A DNA stretch of 64,000 nucleotides, from assembly GCF_001039005.1 (NCBI RefSeq), contig NZ_LDWR01000035.1, positions 1 through 64,000 of the forward strand, read 5' to 3'. Positions within the stretch are counted from its first letter, which is position 1. Each line of letters opens with the position of its first letter. This DNA is from Burkholderia cepacia (GTDB lineage: Bacteria > Pseudomonadota > Gammaproteobacteria > Burkholderiales > Burkholderiaceae). The notes beneath the pieces are model-generated. The model was not told the DNA's origin and did not search any database. It was given only the letters and a program-made list of their open reading frames with translations. Made by a program: the position numbers and the translations under genes. Shown here piece by piece: positions 6,933 through 15,134 of this stretch.

Positions 6933-9284
6933 TCAGGCCTCGGCCGCGGCCTGTGCGGTGGCCGTGTCGTCGAACAGCGGCGTGTCGAATGCGGTGACGG
7001 GCTCGTCCGCGCACCAGCGGGTCCACATCGTGCGCAGCGCCGACGACAAGCCGGCCGCGACGACGGCCGGCCGGAACGCGGCGGATTGCCCGCAGCGCGC
7101 ACGCAGGCCCGTGCGCAGCGCCTGCAGCGCGGCGGTGTCGTGACCGAGCGCCAGCGCCTTCGCGACGAACGCGTCCTCGCCATCGGTGATGTACGCGTCG
7201 AGTCCGACGTGCTGCAACCAGCCCGCGCTGCCGCGTCCGGCGAGCGTCGGGCCGGAGATCGTCACGGTCGGCACGCCCATCCACAGCGCGTTCAGCGTGG
7301 TCGTCGAACCCGTGTACGGGAACGTGTCGAGACAGAGATCGACGCCGTGATGCTGCTGCATGTAGACAGGAATGTTCGAGCGCCGGTGGAAGGTCAGGCG
7401 GCCGGCATCGATGCCCGCGGCAGCGAACCATTCGGTCAGCGCTTGCTGGTCGCCATCGTTGCCGATCGCGCCGAGCGCCATGCGCGCGGTCGGATCCGCA
7501 TGCAGCACGCGCGCCCAGACGTCGATCACGTGCGGGCTCAGCTTGTTCAGGCGGTTGAAGCTGCCGTAGGTCGTATAGCCGTTGTGCAGCGCCGGCAGCA
7601 GGTTGACCGGCGGACAGTTCGGCGGCGGCATGTACGGCGCGATCGCGGGCAGCCGCACGATCTGCTCGACGAACTGGTCGTCGAATGCGCCGTACGGTGC
7701 GACGAAGCGGTCCGTCAGGTAGTAGTCCATCTCGGCGAGGCCGGTCGTGGCCGGATAGCCGATCCACGACGCTTGAACCGGTGCCGCGCGCTGCGCCAGC
7801 GCGACGAGCCGGTTGCGGCCGGTGTGGCCCGACAGGTCGATCACGATGTCGATCCGGTCGTTGCGCAGGCGCTCGAGGAAGGCCTGATCGCTCATGCCGG
7901 CGACGTTGCGCCAGTTCGTCGCGTGCGCCTTGAAGCGTTCGGACGTCTGATCTTCCTCGACGTGATTGTGATAGAAGTGCATCGCGATGCCGGGATCGGT
8001 CGCGAGATGCTCGATCACGGGCACCGCGTAGGAGGCGACCGCGTGACCGAATAGGTCACCCGACACGAAGCCGATCTGCAACTGGCGCGCCGGATCCCGT
8101 GAGTTCGAGAAACCGGCCGTACGCTTGCGTTTGTGGTTGTCGTAACGCTGGCCGAACTTGCGGTGTTCGTCGACGAGCGCTTGCGGACCGAAATCGCTGC
8201 TGTGCGCAATGCAGAACAGCATGCTGCTGTGGGTCACGCTGTCGGTCGGGTCGAGTTCGATCGCACGCCGCAGCCAGCCGAGCGCCTCCTGCGTGGCGCC
8301 CATTTCGAGCAGCACGAACCCGAGCGTGCCGTTCGGGGCGGGGTGGCCGGGTGCGAGCTCGACCGCGCGCCGGCAGGCGGCGATCGCTTCATCGGTGCGG
8401 CGCAGCGCGAACAGCACCAGGCCCTGGATCCGCAGCCCCTCGGGGTGGTTCGGCTGGAGCTCGAGCAGGCGCCGGCACTGTTCGTCGGCTTCCGCAAGAC
8501 GGCTCATCACGCGCAGCGTATCGGCAAGCAGGATGCGCACGAGCACTTCGTCCGGCAGCAATTCGACCGTGCGCAGGCCGGCGTCGATCATCTCCGCGTA
8601 GCGGCCGTCCTTGTGCAGCGACGCGGACAGCGCGCGCCAGCATGCGCCGTCGTCCGGATACTCGGCGACAAGCCGTTGCGCATGCGCGGTGGCTTCCGCG
8701 AACTTGCCCTTGGCGAACAATGCCGCGTGTTTCTGCCGCAGGTTCTGATTCGCGCGTCGGACCGGCTTGCCGGCGTCGTGGTGCACGGCCGTACCGTCGG
8801 CGGTTTCCGCGATGATGGCCGCCTCGACACCACTCGGTACCGCGGCTGCCACCGCCGCAGTCGCGAGCACCGTGTCGGGCATCGCCATCTGTGCAATCAG
8901 CCCGTCGAGCGCGGGGCCGCGCACGCCGCGCTGTTGCGCGATCTCGACGGCGATCCATGCGGCTGGCGTCTGCCCGCTGCGATGCAGCGCGTGAATGTAG
9001 CTGACCCAGTAGTAGCCGTTGGCCGGGTTCGCGCCGAGCGCGGCTTCGAAATGCGGCACCGCGTCGGCCGGGCGGCCCGTATCGACCAGCAGCACCGCGA
9101 GGTTGTAGTGAGCGTCCGCGTTGGCCGGTACCGCGTCGAGGATCGCCTCGTACAACGCCCGCGCTTCGTCGAAAGCGCCGCTGCGCTGGCGCTCGAGCGC
9201 ATTGTCCATGACGAGCGCGATGTCCTGCGCAAGCTGCTGTTCGGGCGTAAGTGTGGCGGAGGCGGACAGTTCGAACGAGAGCAT
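6933..9284 (-). CDS. fgtA: TPR + GT41 (SPINDLY/OGT-like) protein glycosyltransferase, flagellin glycosyltransferase FgtA-like
   Basis: 783 aa. Residues ~30-120 and ~170-365 are TPR repeats. The C-terminal ~380 residues match the two lobes of O-GlcNAc-transferase-type GT41 enzymes: IGFVSGDLFGHAVASY (start of the N-lobe, bearing the conserved His), IDLSGHTGRNRLVALAQRAA with PVQASWIGYPATTGLAEMDY, YGSFNRLNKLSPHVIDVW, and DLCLDTFPYTGSTTTLNALW followed by GVPTVT (UDP/dTDP-sugar site). GT41 enzymes glycosylate Ser/Thr of intracellular proteins. Next to fliC in Burkholderia, the family member FgtA O-glycosylates flagellin before export; that name is from memory of the B. cenocepacia work. It is followed by the aminotransferase 28 bp on. 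The fliT/fliD terminator (9424-9450) isolates it from the flagellin genes, so it needs its own promoter in 9285-9423. Confidence 0.88.
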   Translation of the reverse strand: MLSFELSASATLTPEQQLAQDIALVMDNALERQRSGAFDEARALYEAILDAVPANADAHYNLAVLLVDTGRPADAVPHFEAALGANPANGYYWVSYIHALHRSGQTPAAWIAVEIAQQRGVRGPALDGLIAQMAMPDTVLATAAVAAAVPSGVEAAIIAETADGTAVHHDAGKPVRRANQNLRQKHAALFAKGKFAEATAHAQRLVAEYPDDGACWRALSASLHKDGRYAEMIDAGLRTVELLPDEVLVRILLADTLRVMSRLAEADEQCRRLLELQPNHPEGLRIQGLVLFALRRTDEAIAACRRAVELAPGHPAPNGTLGFVLLEMGATQEALGWLRRAIELDPTDSVTHSSMLFCIAHSSDFGPQALVDEHRKFGQRYDNHKRKRTAGFSNSRDPARQLQIGFVSGDLFGHAVASYAVPVIEHLATDPGIAMHFYHNHVEEDQTSERFKAHATNWRNVAGMSDQAFLERLRNDRIDIVIDLSGHTGRNRLVALAQRAAPVQASWIGYPATTGLAEMDYYLTDRFVAPYGAFDDQFVEQIVRLPAIAPYMPPPNCPPVNLLPALHNGYTTYGSFNRLNKLSPHVIDVWARVLHADPTARMALGAIGNDGDQQALTEWFAAAGIDAGRLTFHRRSNIPVYMQQHHGVDLCLDTFPYTGSTTTLNALWMGVPTVTISGPTLAGRGSAGWLQHVGLDAYITDGEDAFVAKALALGHDTAALQALRTGLRARCGQSAAFRPAVVAAGLSSALRTMWTRWCADEPVTAFDTPLFDDTATAQAAAEA

Positions 9285-9423
9285 GATGAAATCTGCGGAG
9301 AGTCGGTCGATACCATTATGGGTAGCGTGCCGCCGCGCCGATGCCGCGAGGTGACGGTAAAAGCCCGGTCAGTTTGGCCGATTGAACGGGGGGCCGCGGC
9401 ACGGGCGCCCCGGCGGGTGGCGC

Positions 9424-9450
9424 AAAAAAAACGCCCGCGCGAGGCGGGCG
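9424..9450 (-). terminator. Rho-independent terminator of fliD-fliT
   Basis: Read on the minus strand, a 7-bp GC stem (GCGGGCG at 9444-9450 with CGCCCGC at 9432-9438, 5-nt loop) is followed by eight T (A-run 9424-9431 on plus). It closes the fliD-fliT unit about 85 bp after the fliT stop. Confidence 0.85.
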
Positions 9451-9535
9451 GAGGCGAACGAGCACGCCCTCACTTCAGCGCGTAGTTCTTGTTGTCGGGT
9501 TGGCGCGCGCGATCGGGCGCGGCGCCGGGTGTGCG

Positions 9536-9835
9536 TTAGCGGTTCGCGATGGTCTGGTACTGGCCGACGGCCTGCACGCGGCTCATCGCCGCCTGGTATT
9601 CGTCGGTCAGCTCCTGCTGCGCGCGCTGCGCGTCGATGAAGATGCGGTCGTTGCTGGTCTGCATGCGGCGGATCGCGGCGATGCCGTCGGGCTGCTGGAC
9701 GGCCGCGAGCAACGCGACGAGCGACCAGCGCGCATCGACGAGGCGCACCGCCTCGGTCCAGTCGGCCATCGCGGCCGCGTGTTCGATCGCATCGGTGAGT
9801 GCGTCGATCTGCGCAATCAGTTCGGTCTGTTCCAT
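9536..9835 (-). CDS. fliT: FliT-like flagellar chaperone / regulator
   Basis: 99 aa, predicted almost entirely alpha-helical (MEQTELIAQIDALTDAIEHAAAMADWTEAVRLVDARW), the size and amphipathic pattern of FliT. FliT binds the C-terminus of FliD to keep it export-competent and in enterics also binds FlhDC; whether it does so here is unknown. It starts 25 bp after the fliD stop and should be co-transcribed with it. The assignment rests on size, helical pattern and position because FliT sequences diverge strongly. After the TAA (9536-9538) the frame continues open for 21 codons to TGA at 9470-9472. Confidence 0.72.
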   Translation of the reverse strand: MEQTELIAQIDALTDAIEHAAAMADWTEAVRLVDARWSLVALLAAVQQPDGIAAIRRMQTSNDRIFIDAQRAQQELTDEYQAAMSRVQAVGQYQTIANR

Positions 9836-9860
9836 CTGGACTCTCCTGTCCGGCTAGCGA

Positions 9861-11384
9861 TCAGCTCTTGTTGTTCGACATCGCGCCGGCGCTGTTCGCG
9901 CCGCCGAACAGCTGCGTCAGGTACTGAGCGTTGCTGTTCATCGTCGCCATCAGCGTGTTGAGCGCGGTGAACTGGGCCTGGTACTGGGTGGTCAGCTGGG
10001 CGACGTAGTTCGACAGGTTCGACTGCTGCTGCGTAACGCTCTTCAGGTCGTTGTTGAGCGCCGTCGTGCGCGCGGCGATCAGGCCATTCGTCTGCGTGTA
10101 GTTCGTGATGTTGGTCGTCAACTGCTGACCGATCCCGGTCTTGGAGTTGAACAGGGTCGCAACGCCGGACGGGTTGCTTTGCAGCGCGCCGTTGAGCGCC
10201 GTGTTGTCGACCTGCAGCGTGCCGTCGGCCTGCAGCGTGACGCCGATCGACGCGAGGTTGACTGTCGAGCCGCTGCCATTCGCACCGCTGCCGCTCACGC
10301 CGCTTGCGACGATCGACGCGAGTGCGTTGTTGATCGTGTTCAGCGTCGAGTCGCCGAGCAGCGGGCCTTGCGACGATGCGCCGGACGTGAAGCTCGACAG
10401 CGAGCCCATCGTCGTGACGAGCGTGTTGTACAGCGTCGCGAAGTTGTTGATCGCGGCCGCCTGGGATTTGGTGTCGGTCGCGACCGTCAGCGTCTGGGTC
10501 TGGCTCGCATTGACCGCGGCGCTGGTCAGGTTCAGCGTGACGCCGGTGATCGCGCTCGTCACGGTGTTGCTTGCGCTCGTGCCGGCGATGCCGTTGATCG
10601 TGAATGCGGCGTCCTGCGCGGCCGTGCTTTGCTTCCATGCGGCGCTGCCGTTCGCGGACGTGAAGGTCGACTGCCCGCCCGTCGTGCTGGCCGTCGACGT
10701 GACGCCGAGGCTGGACAGGCCGTTGTCGCCGGATACGTTGCTGAGCGCGACGCTGATCGTGTTCGCCGCGCCGGTCGGCGTCGAGCTGAGCACGAGGTGC
10801 GCGCCGTCGCTGCCGTTGACGACCGATGCGACGATGCCCGGGTTGCCGGTCGTATTGTTGATCGCGGCGGCGATGCCGGACAGCGTGTTGTTCGTGCTGT
10901 TCACGTTGACCGTGAACGACTGGCTGCCGAGCGACAGCGTCATCGTGCCGGTGCCGAGCGCCGTCGACGAACCGAAGGCTGCCGACGACAGCGACTGCGA
11001 CGTCGCGATCTGCGTGACGCCGAGCGAATAGCTGCCGGCGACGGCACCGGCGCCCGCGGTCGCGGTGACGCCGGTGCCGCTTGCGGTCGCGGTGAAGGTG
11101 TTCTGCAGCGAGCCGTTCGACAGTGTCGTGAGGCTGGCCTGCAGCGCGCTCAGCGCGGCCGAAAGGGCGCCGAACGCGGAAATCTGGGTGTTATCGCTGC
11201 TCTGCTGCGCGCTGAGCGCGGCGGCCTGACCGGCGGTCTTTGCATTGACGAGCGCCGTCACGAGCGAGTTGACGTCCATCGACGAGTTGCCGGTCGAACC
11301 GCTGATGATCGATTGGGCAGCCTGCTGCAGCTGGCTGTTGGCCGAGTTGTTGGCGGCATTGACGGCGGAATTGATCGTCGACAT
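9861..11384 (-). CDS. fliD: Flagellar hook-associated protein 2 (filament cap) FliD
   Basis: 507 aa from ATG 11384 with GGAG about 8 bp upstream. N-terminal coiled region (NSQLQQAAQSIISGSTGNSSMDVNSLVTAL), a Ser/Thr/Ala-rich central head with repeated immunoglobulin-like strands, and a C-terminal heptad coiled coil (TTALNNDLKSVTQQQSNLSNYVAQLTTQYQ) as in FliD. FliD pentamers cap the filament and fold each exported flagellin subunit. It lies 132 bp downstream of fliC on the same strand, with a strong GC stem-loop between, and is followed by fliT, its cognate chaperone. Length is normal for betaproteobacterial FliD. Confidence 0.93.
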   Translation of the reverse strand: MSTINSAVNAANNSANSQLQQAAQSIISGSTGNSSMDVNSLVTALVNAKTAGQAAALSAQQSSDNTQISAFGALSAALSALQASLTTLSNGSLQNTFTATASGTGVTATAGAGAVAGSYSLGVTQIATSQSLSSAAFGSSTALGTGTMTLSLGSQSFTVNVNSTNNTLSGIAAAINNTTGNPGIVASVVNGSDGAHLVLSSTPTGAANTISVALSNVSGDNGLSSLGVTSTASTTGGQSTFTSANGSAAWKQSTAAQDAAFTINGIAGTSASNTVTSAITGVTLNLTSAAVNASQTQTLTVATDTKSQAAAINNFATLYNTLVTTMGSLSSFTSGASSQGPLLGDSTLNTINNALASIVASGVSGSGANGSGSTVNLASIGVTLQADGTLQVDNTALNGALQSNPSGVATLFNSKTGIGQQLTTNITNYTQTNGLIAARTTALNNDLKSVTQQQSNLSNYVAQLTTQYQAQFTALNTLMATMNSNAQYLTQLFGGANSAGAMSNNKS

Positions 11385-11467
11385 CGTGTTGCTCCGTGCG
11401 GCGGATGATCCGTGGAATTCTGGGTGAAGACCTGGCGGCGGGGCAAGGCCCCGCGCGCCAAGTGCTT

Positions 11468-11502
11468 GCGGCCGGGCCGCGCGTTACACGGGGCCCGGCC
11501 GC
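11468..11502 (-). terminator. fliC-fliD intergenic stem-loop
   Basis: An 11-bp perfect GC-rich inverted repeat (11468-11478 with 11492-11502, 13-nt loop) lies just after the fliC stop. No T-run follows on the minus strand, so it is more likely an mRNA 3'-stabilising hairpin or leaky terminator that lets fliC outnumber fliD. Function is inferred. Confidence 0.5.
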
Positions 11503-11516
11503 TGGTTGCTACGCGA

Positions 11517-12674
11517 TTACTGCAGGAGCTTCAGGACCTGCTGCGGCAGCGAGTTCGCTTGTGCGAGCACCGAGATGCCTGCTTGCTGCAGCACCTGGTT
11601 CTTCGACATGTTCGCGGTTTCCTGCGCGAAGTTCGCGTCGGTGATCTGCGACTGTGCCGACGACAGGTCGGTCGATTCTGCCTGCTGCGACGTTGCGATC
11701 GCCGTGAAGCGGTTTTGCGCCGCGCCGAGTGCTGCTTGCAGGTTGTTCACCGTTTGCAGTGCGTTGTCGATCGACACCATCGCGACGTTAGCGCCGCTGA
11801 CCGTGCTGATGTCGAGGCCCGACACGGTTGCCGGCTTGTTGACGGCGTTGATCTGCGCGACGGCGTTCGTGATCGCGGTGAGCGATGCTGCCGACATGCT
11901 CGAGCTGGTTGCGCTCGCGCTGATCGCGATCTGCGTGACGGCTGCACCGTTGGACGCGGTACCGGCCGACGTCGTGAAGATCGCCGATGCCGTTGCACCG
12001 GTGATCGCCGTGCCGTTCTGGTCGGTGAACGTGAAGCCGCCCTTGCCGTCCGACGTCACGTTGACGGCCGTGATCGCTGCGCCCGACGACGTGTACTTGC
12101 CGGTCGAGTCGAGGCTCAGGCCCGTGACCGTGCCGACCGTCTGACCCGTCTGGACGACGCCGCCGCCGATCTGTGCGGCCGACATGCTTTGGCTCAGGTC
12201 CAGCGAGATCGTCTGGCCGACGTTCGCGCCAACCTGGAACGACACGATGCCTGCGTTGCCGTTCAGGATGTTCGTGCCGTTGTACGTCGTTTGCGACGCG
12301 ATACGGTTCACTTCCTGGATCTGCTGCGCGACTTCCTGTTGCAGTGCTGCCTGGTCGGTCGTGGACATCGTGCCCGTCGACGCCTGGACGGCCAGCTGGC
12401 GGATACGTTGCAGGCTGTTGGTCAGCGACGACAGTGCGCTCGATGCCGTTTGAATCATCGACACGCCGTCGTTCGCGTTCGACACGCCCTGGTTCAGACC
12501 GTTGATCTGCGTCTGCATCCGGGTCGAGATCGCGAGGCCTGCTGCGTCGTCCGCTGCGCTGTTGATGCGCTTGCCCGACGACAGGCGGGTGATTGCCTGC
12601 GACAGGGCGTTCTGCGAGCCGTTGAGGTTCTGCTGTGCAACCAGCGAGTTGATGTTGCTGTTAATTCCGAGCAT
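11517..12674 (-). CDS. fliC: Flagellin FliC
   Basis: 385 aa from ATG 12674 preceded by AGGAG; the reading frame is open further upstream but the mature N-terminus (MLGINSNINSLVAQQNLNGS) fixes the start. The conserved D0/D1 N-terminal helices occupy ~1-165, including LSSGKRINSAADDAAGLAIS, and the C-terminal D1/D0 helices the last ~100 residues (GAAQNRFTAIATSQQAESTD and SVLAQANSLPQQVLKLLQ). The middle (~170-290) is a short Ser/Thr/Gly-rich D2 region, giving many potential O-glycosylation sites and a total size like type II Burkholderia flagellins. Transcription should start from the sigma-28 promoter at 12764-12790. The filament subunit is secreted by the FlhA/FlhB apparatus encoded later in this window. 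Confidence 0.97.
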   Translation of the reverse strand: MLGINSNINSLVAQQNLNGSQNALSQAITRLSSGKRINSAADDAAGLAISTRMQTQINGLNQGVSNANDGVSMIQTASSALSSLTNSLQRIRQLAVQASTGTMSTTDQAALQQEVAQQIQEVNRIASQTTYNGTNILNGNAGIVSFQVGANVGQTISLDLSQSMSAAQIGGGVVQTGQTVGTVTGLSLDSTGKYTSSGAAITAVNVTSDGKGGFTFTDQNGTAITGATASAIFTTSAGTASNGAAVTQIAISASATSSSMSAASLTAITNAVAQINAVNKPATVSGLDISTVSGANVAMVSIDNALQTVNNLQAALGAAQNRFTAIATSQQAESTDLSSAQSQITDANFAQETANMSKNQVLQQAGISVLAQANSLPQQVLKLLQ

Positions 12675-12763
12675 GGAAAATCTCCTGTTTAAGCCGAAAG
12701 CCCTGGAAAGCCGTTTTGGCGTCGGCGGAAGCACTCGTTCATTGCTGGCCGCCTCAGAGCAGG

Positions 12764-12790
12764 ATTTCGGCGTACCAAAACAAAACTTGA
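12764..12790 (-). promoter_or_regulatory. Sigma-28 (FliA) promoter of fliC
   Basis: On the minus strand TCAAGTTT (12790-12783), an 11-bp spacer and GCCGAAAT (12771-12764) match the FliA consensus TAAAGTTT-N11-GCCGATAA at 7/8 and 6/8 positions with exact spacing, about 90 bp before the fliC start. Confidence 0.85.
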
Positions 12791-12914
12791 GGGGCACGTT
12801 GAGATTCGGCCCGATTTTTTATCCTTCTTTGTCATTTCGGACGGGCCCGGCCGGACTGCCCGGTTAACGGGGGCAGAGACCGGCCCGCCGACGGAGTGGC
12901 AACGCTGTGCACAC

Positions 12915-12959
12915 GGAATCGACAAAAGGATGGTTTTGTCTGTGATTCCCTGATATGAT
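12915..12959 (+). promoter_or_regulatory. Long dyad and -10-like box upstream of rpsU
   Basis: GGAATC (12915-12920) directly followed by GACAAAA (12921-12927) is mirrored by TTTTGTC (12934-12940) and, after a 3-base gap, GATTCC (12944-12949). A TATGAT box follows at 12954-12959. The dyad covers the position expected for a -35 element, so it may be an operator. The rest of the fliC-rpsU spacer to 13194 holds a GC-rich leader with no gene seen. Confidence 0.4.
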
Positions 12960-13194
12960 GGCGGGCTGAATTGAGATTTTCTGTCACGCCTCTGCCGTTT
13001 TTCGGCATGTTTGCTGGCAGTCAAACGCGGCGCTGCACGCGGTTGTGAAGCGTACTCGCGGTGCTTTCCGCCTCTCTTTTCCGGCCTCCGAGGCCGTATT
13101 TCCGCTCGTTTCGCCTGTTGTGGGGACGCTCGGATGGCCGGTGCGTGGCGCTTGGCCGCTACGTTTTTGACCGTATAAGCAATTTAGGAACGAC

Positions 13195-13407
13195 ATGACG
13201 ACGATTCTTCTGAAAGAAAACGAGCCGTTCGAAGTGGCGATTCGCCGCTTTCGTCGCGCTATCGAAAAAAACGGCCTGATCGCTGAACTGCGCGAGCGCC
13301 AGTCTTACGAAAAGCCGACCGCAGTCCGCAAGCGCAAGAAGGCAGCAGCCGTCAAGCGCCTGCACAAGCGCCTGCGCAGCCAGATGCTGCCGAAGAAGCT
13401 CCACTAA
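13195..13407 (+). CDS. rpsU: 30S ribosomal protein S21
   Basis: 70 aa, strongly basic, full match to the S21 family: [20 protein letters not shown] at the start and a Lys/Arg-rich C-terminal helix ([20 protein letters not shown]). S21 sits at the 30S platform near the anti-Shine-Dalgarno helix and aids initiation. TAGGA lies 5-7 bases upstream of the ATG. It is transcribed alone, divergently from fliC, and ends at a strong terminator 23 bp downstream. Betaproteobacteria often carry more than one S21 gene; whether this is the only copy cannot be judged here. Confidence 0.97.
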   Translation: MTTILLKENEPFEVAIRRFRRAIEKNGLIAELRERQSYEKPTAVRKRKKAAAVKRLHKRLRSQMLPKKLH

Positions 13408-13429
13408 GAGCGTCTTCTGGTTCGCCGCG

Positions 13430-13474
13430 AAACGGCGGAGTGTGCTTCGAAAGAAGCCGCTCCGCCGTTTTGCT
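13430..13474 (+). terminator. rpsU terminator
   Basis: Outer stem AAACGGCGGAG (13430-13440) pairs with CTCCGCCGTTT (13460-13470), with an inner hairpin GCTTC-GAAA-GAAGC (13444-13457), followed by T-rich sequence. Confidence 0.85.
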
Positions 13475-13611
13475 TTTGGTGGCCGGGAAAGGCCTGGGGC
13501 CGCGGCGTCGCCGGGCGAATCGCCCGCGTACGCAAGCGACGCGGCGAAGCTGGCCAGGGCGGCGACCAGGCAGCATGGGAGAGCAGGAAGGCGGGCGAAG
13601 CCGGCAATCAT

Positions 13612-13650
13612 CGCGAATGAGCAATAACGAAAACAAGAATCATTCGCGTT
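13612..13650 (+). promoter_or_regulatory. Inverted repeat with Fur-box-like half, upstream of the PepSY gene
   Basis: CGCGAATGA (13612-13620) and TCATTCGCG (13640-13648) are a perfect 9-bp inverted repeat separated by 19 AT-rich bases. The right half with its flank (AAGAATCATTCGCGTTT) resembles Fur boxes of Burkholderia/Bordetella (GATAATCATTC-type). The site lies about 190 bp before the PepSY-domain gene, a class often iron-regulated. Regulation by Fur is inferred. Confidence 0.45.
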
Positions 13651-13836
13651 TAGTTAAAATGCCGCGCATCGTATCGACATCCGTCGAACGCGCAACACTT
13701 CCATGCCGTGTGCAAGGGCATCCAGCCTCGCCTGGGGCGGCCGGCTCTTGTGCGGCGCCTGACATCAAATGACCTGGATCCCGTCGAATCGGGGCCGCCG
13801 CTCGTGCCGGCCCGTCTTCCGTTTGCATTGCCCGCG

Positions 13837-15072
13837 ATGAATGCGTTCCTGCGACCGTTTCTCGTCCGTCTGCATCGCTGGTTCGGCCTGGCCATCGCGC
13901 TGTTCCTGTTCGTCGCGGGGCTCACCGGTGCGCTGATCGCTTGGGACCACGAGCTTGATGCGGCGCTGAACCCGGATTTCTACGTCGCCCACAGCGGCGC
14001 TGCACCGCTTGCGCCGCTCGCGCTTGCGGCGCGCATCGAGGCCGCCGACCCACGCATGCAGGTGACCTATCTGCCGCTCGCGGTCGAATCGGGGCACACG
14101 CTGCAGGCGGGCGTGATGCCGCGCACCGATCCGGCGACCGGCCGGCCGCACGCGCTCGATTTCAGCCAGATCGCCGTTGATCCCGCGACCGGTGCGGTGC
14201 AGGGCCGTCGCGAATGGGGGGCGCTATCGGTCGCGCGGCTCGACCTGATGCCGTTCATCTACCGGTTGCACTACTCGCTGTTCCTGCCCGTGTACGGCGG
14301 GATCGACTTCGGGTTCTGGGTGATGGGCGTAGTCGGCATCGTGTGGGCGATCGACAGCCTGATCGCGCTCGTGCTCGCGTTTCCGAACCTGAAAAGCTGG
14401 CGCAAGTCGTTCGCGTTCCGCGTGCGGCGCGGCGGTTATCCGCTCGTGTTCGACCTGCACCGGTCGGGCGGCGTCTGGGTGTGGGGGTTGCTGCTCGTGG
14501 TTGCGGTCACATCGATCTCGATGAATCTCGGCAATCCGCTCGTGCGGCCGCTCGTGTCGCTGTTCTCGCCGCTCGCCGAAACGCCTTACACGAATCCCGA
14601 GCACTTCCCGCCCGCGCCGCCGGGCAGCAAGGTGCTGCCGCGCGAGCGGATCGTCGAGATCGCGCGTTCGGCCGGGCGCGACGCGGGGATCGTCGCGCCT
14701 CCCGGTGCGCTGTTGTTCGCGCCGGCGATGAATGTTTATGCGGTCGGGTTCTTCACGCCCGGCAACGACCACGGCGACGTCGGGTTCGGCAATGCGTGGC
14801 TTTACTGGGACGCGGTGACCGGCAAGCCCGTCGCCGCCCAGGTGCCGGGCCACGGCTCGGCCGGCGACCTGTTCATGCAGGCGCAGTTTCCGTTGCACTC
14901 GGGGCGGATCGCCGGCGTCGCGGGCCGCGTCGCGGTGAGCGTGCTCGGCGTCGTCATCGCGATGCTGAGCGTGACGGGCATCTGCATCTGGGTGAAGAAG
15001 CGCAGCGCGCGCGTGCGGGCTGCGCGGAGCACGCGGACAGTCGTGCCGGCGTCGTCGCGCGCCGCGCGGTAG
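13837..15072 (+). CDS. PepSY-associated transmembrane protein (iron-uptake type)
   Basis: 411 aa from ATG 13837 (MNAFLRPFLVRLHRWFGLAI); a more upstream ATG at 13708 would add 43 unlikely residues. The PepSY_TM family pattern is present: helix 1 at ~15-37 with RLHRWFG and GLTGALIAWDHELD, a periplasmic PepSY-like domain, helices at ~165-195 (RLHYSLFLPVYGGIDFGFWV), ~245-262 (DLHRSGGVWVWGLLLVV) and ~365-390. The conserved His residues in the H-R-W and L-H-x-S/L-H-R-S motifs resemble haem/iron-handling sites. Members often act as membrane reductases or accessory proteins for ferric siderophore uptake. A Fur-like site upstream fits that. No TonB receptor is adjacent, so the substrate is unknown. 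Confidence 0.82.
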   Translation: MNAFLRPFLVRLHRWFGLAIALFLFVAGLTGALIAWDHELDAALNPDFYVAHSGAAPLAPLALAARIEAADPRMQVTYLPLAVESGHTLQAGVMPRTDPATGRPHALDFSQIAVDPATGAVQGRREWGALSVARLDLMPFIYRLHYSLFLPVYGGIDFGFWVMGVVGIVWAIDSLIALVLAFPNLKSWRKSFAFRVRRGGYPLVFDLHRSGGVWVWGLLLVVAVTSISMNLGNPLVRPLVSLFSPLAETPYTNPEHFPPAPPGSKVLPRERIVEIARSAGRDAGIVAPPGALLFAPAMNVYAVGFFTPGNDHGDVGFGNAWLYWDAVTGKPVAAQVPGHGSAGDLFMQAQFPLHSGRIAGVAGRVAVSVLGVVIAMLSVTGICIWVKKRSARVRAARSTRTVVPASSRAAR

Positions 15073-15134
15073 GCGGGACAACTGCGGGGTTGAGGCGACT
15101 GCTGGGCGGCCGGCGGGGGCCGGTGCCGACGTCG

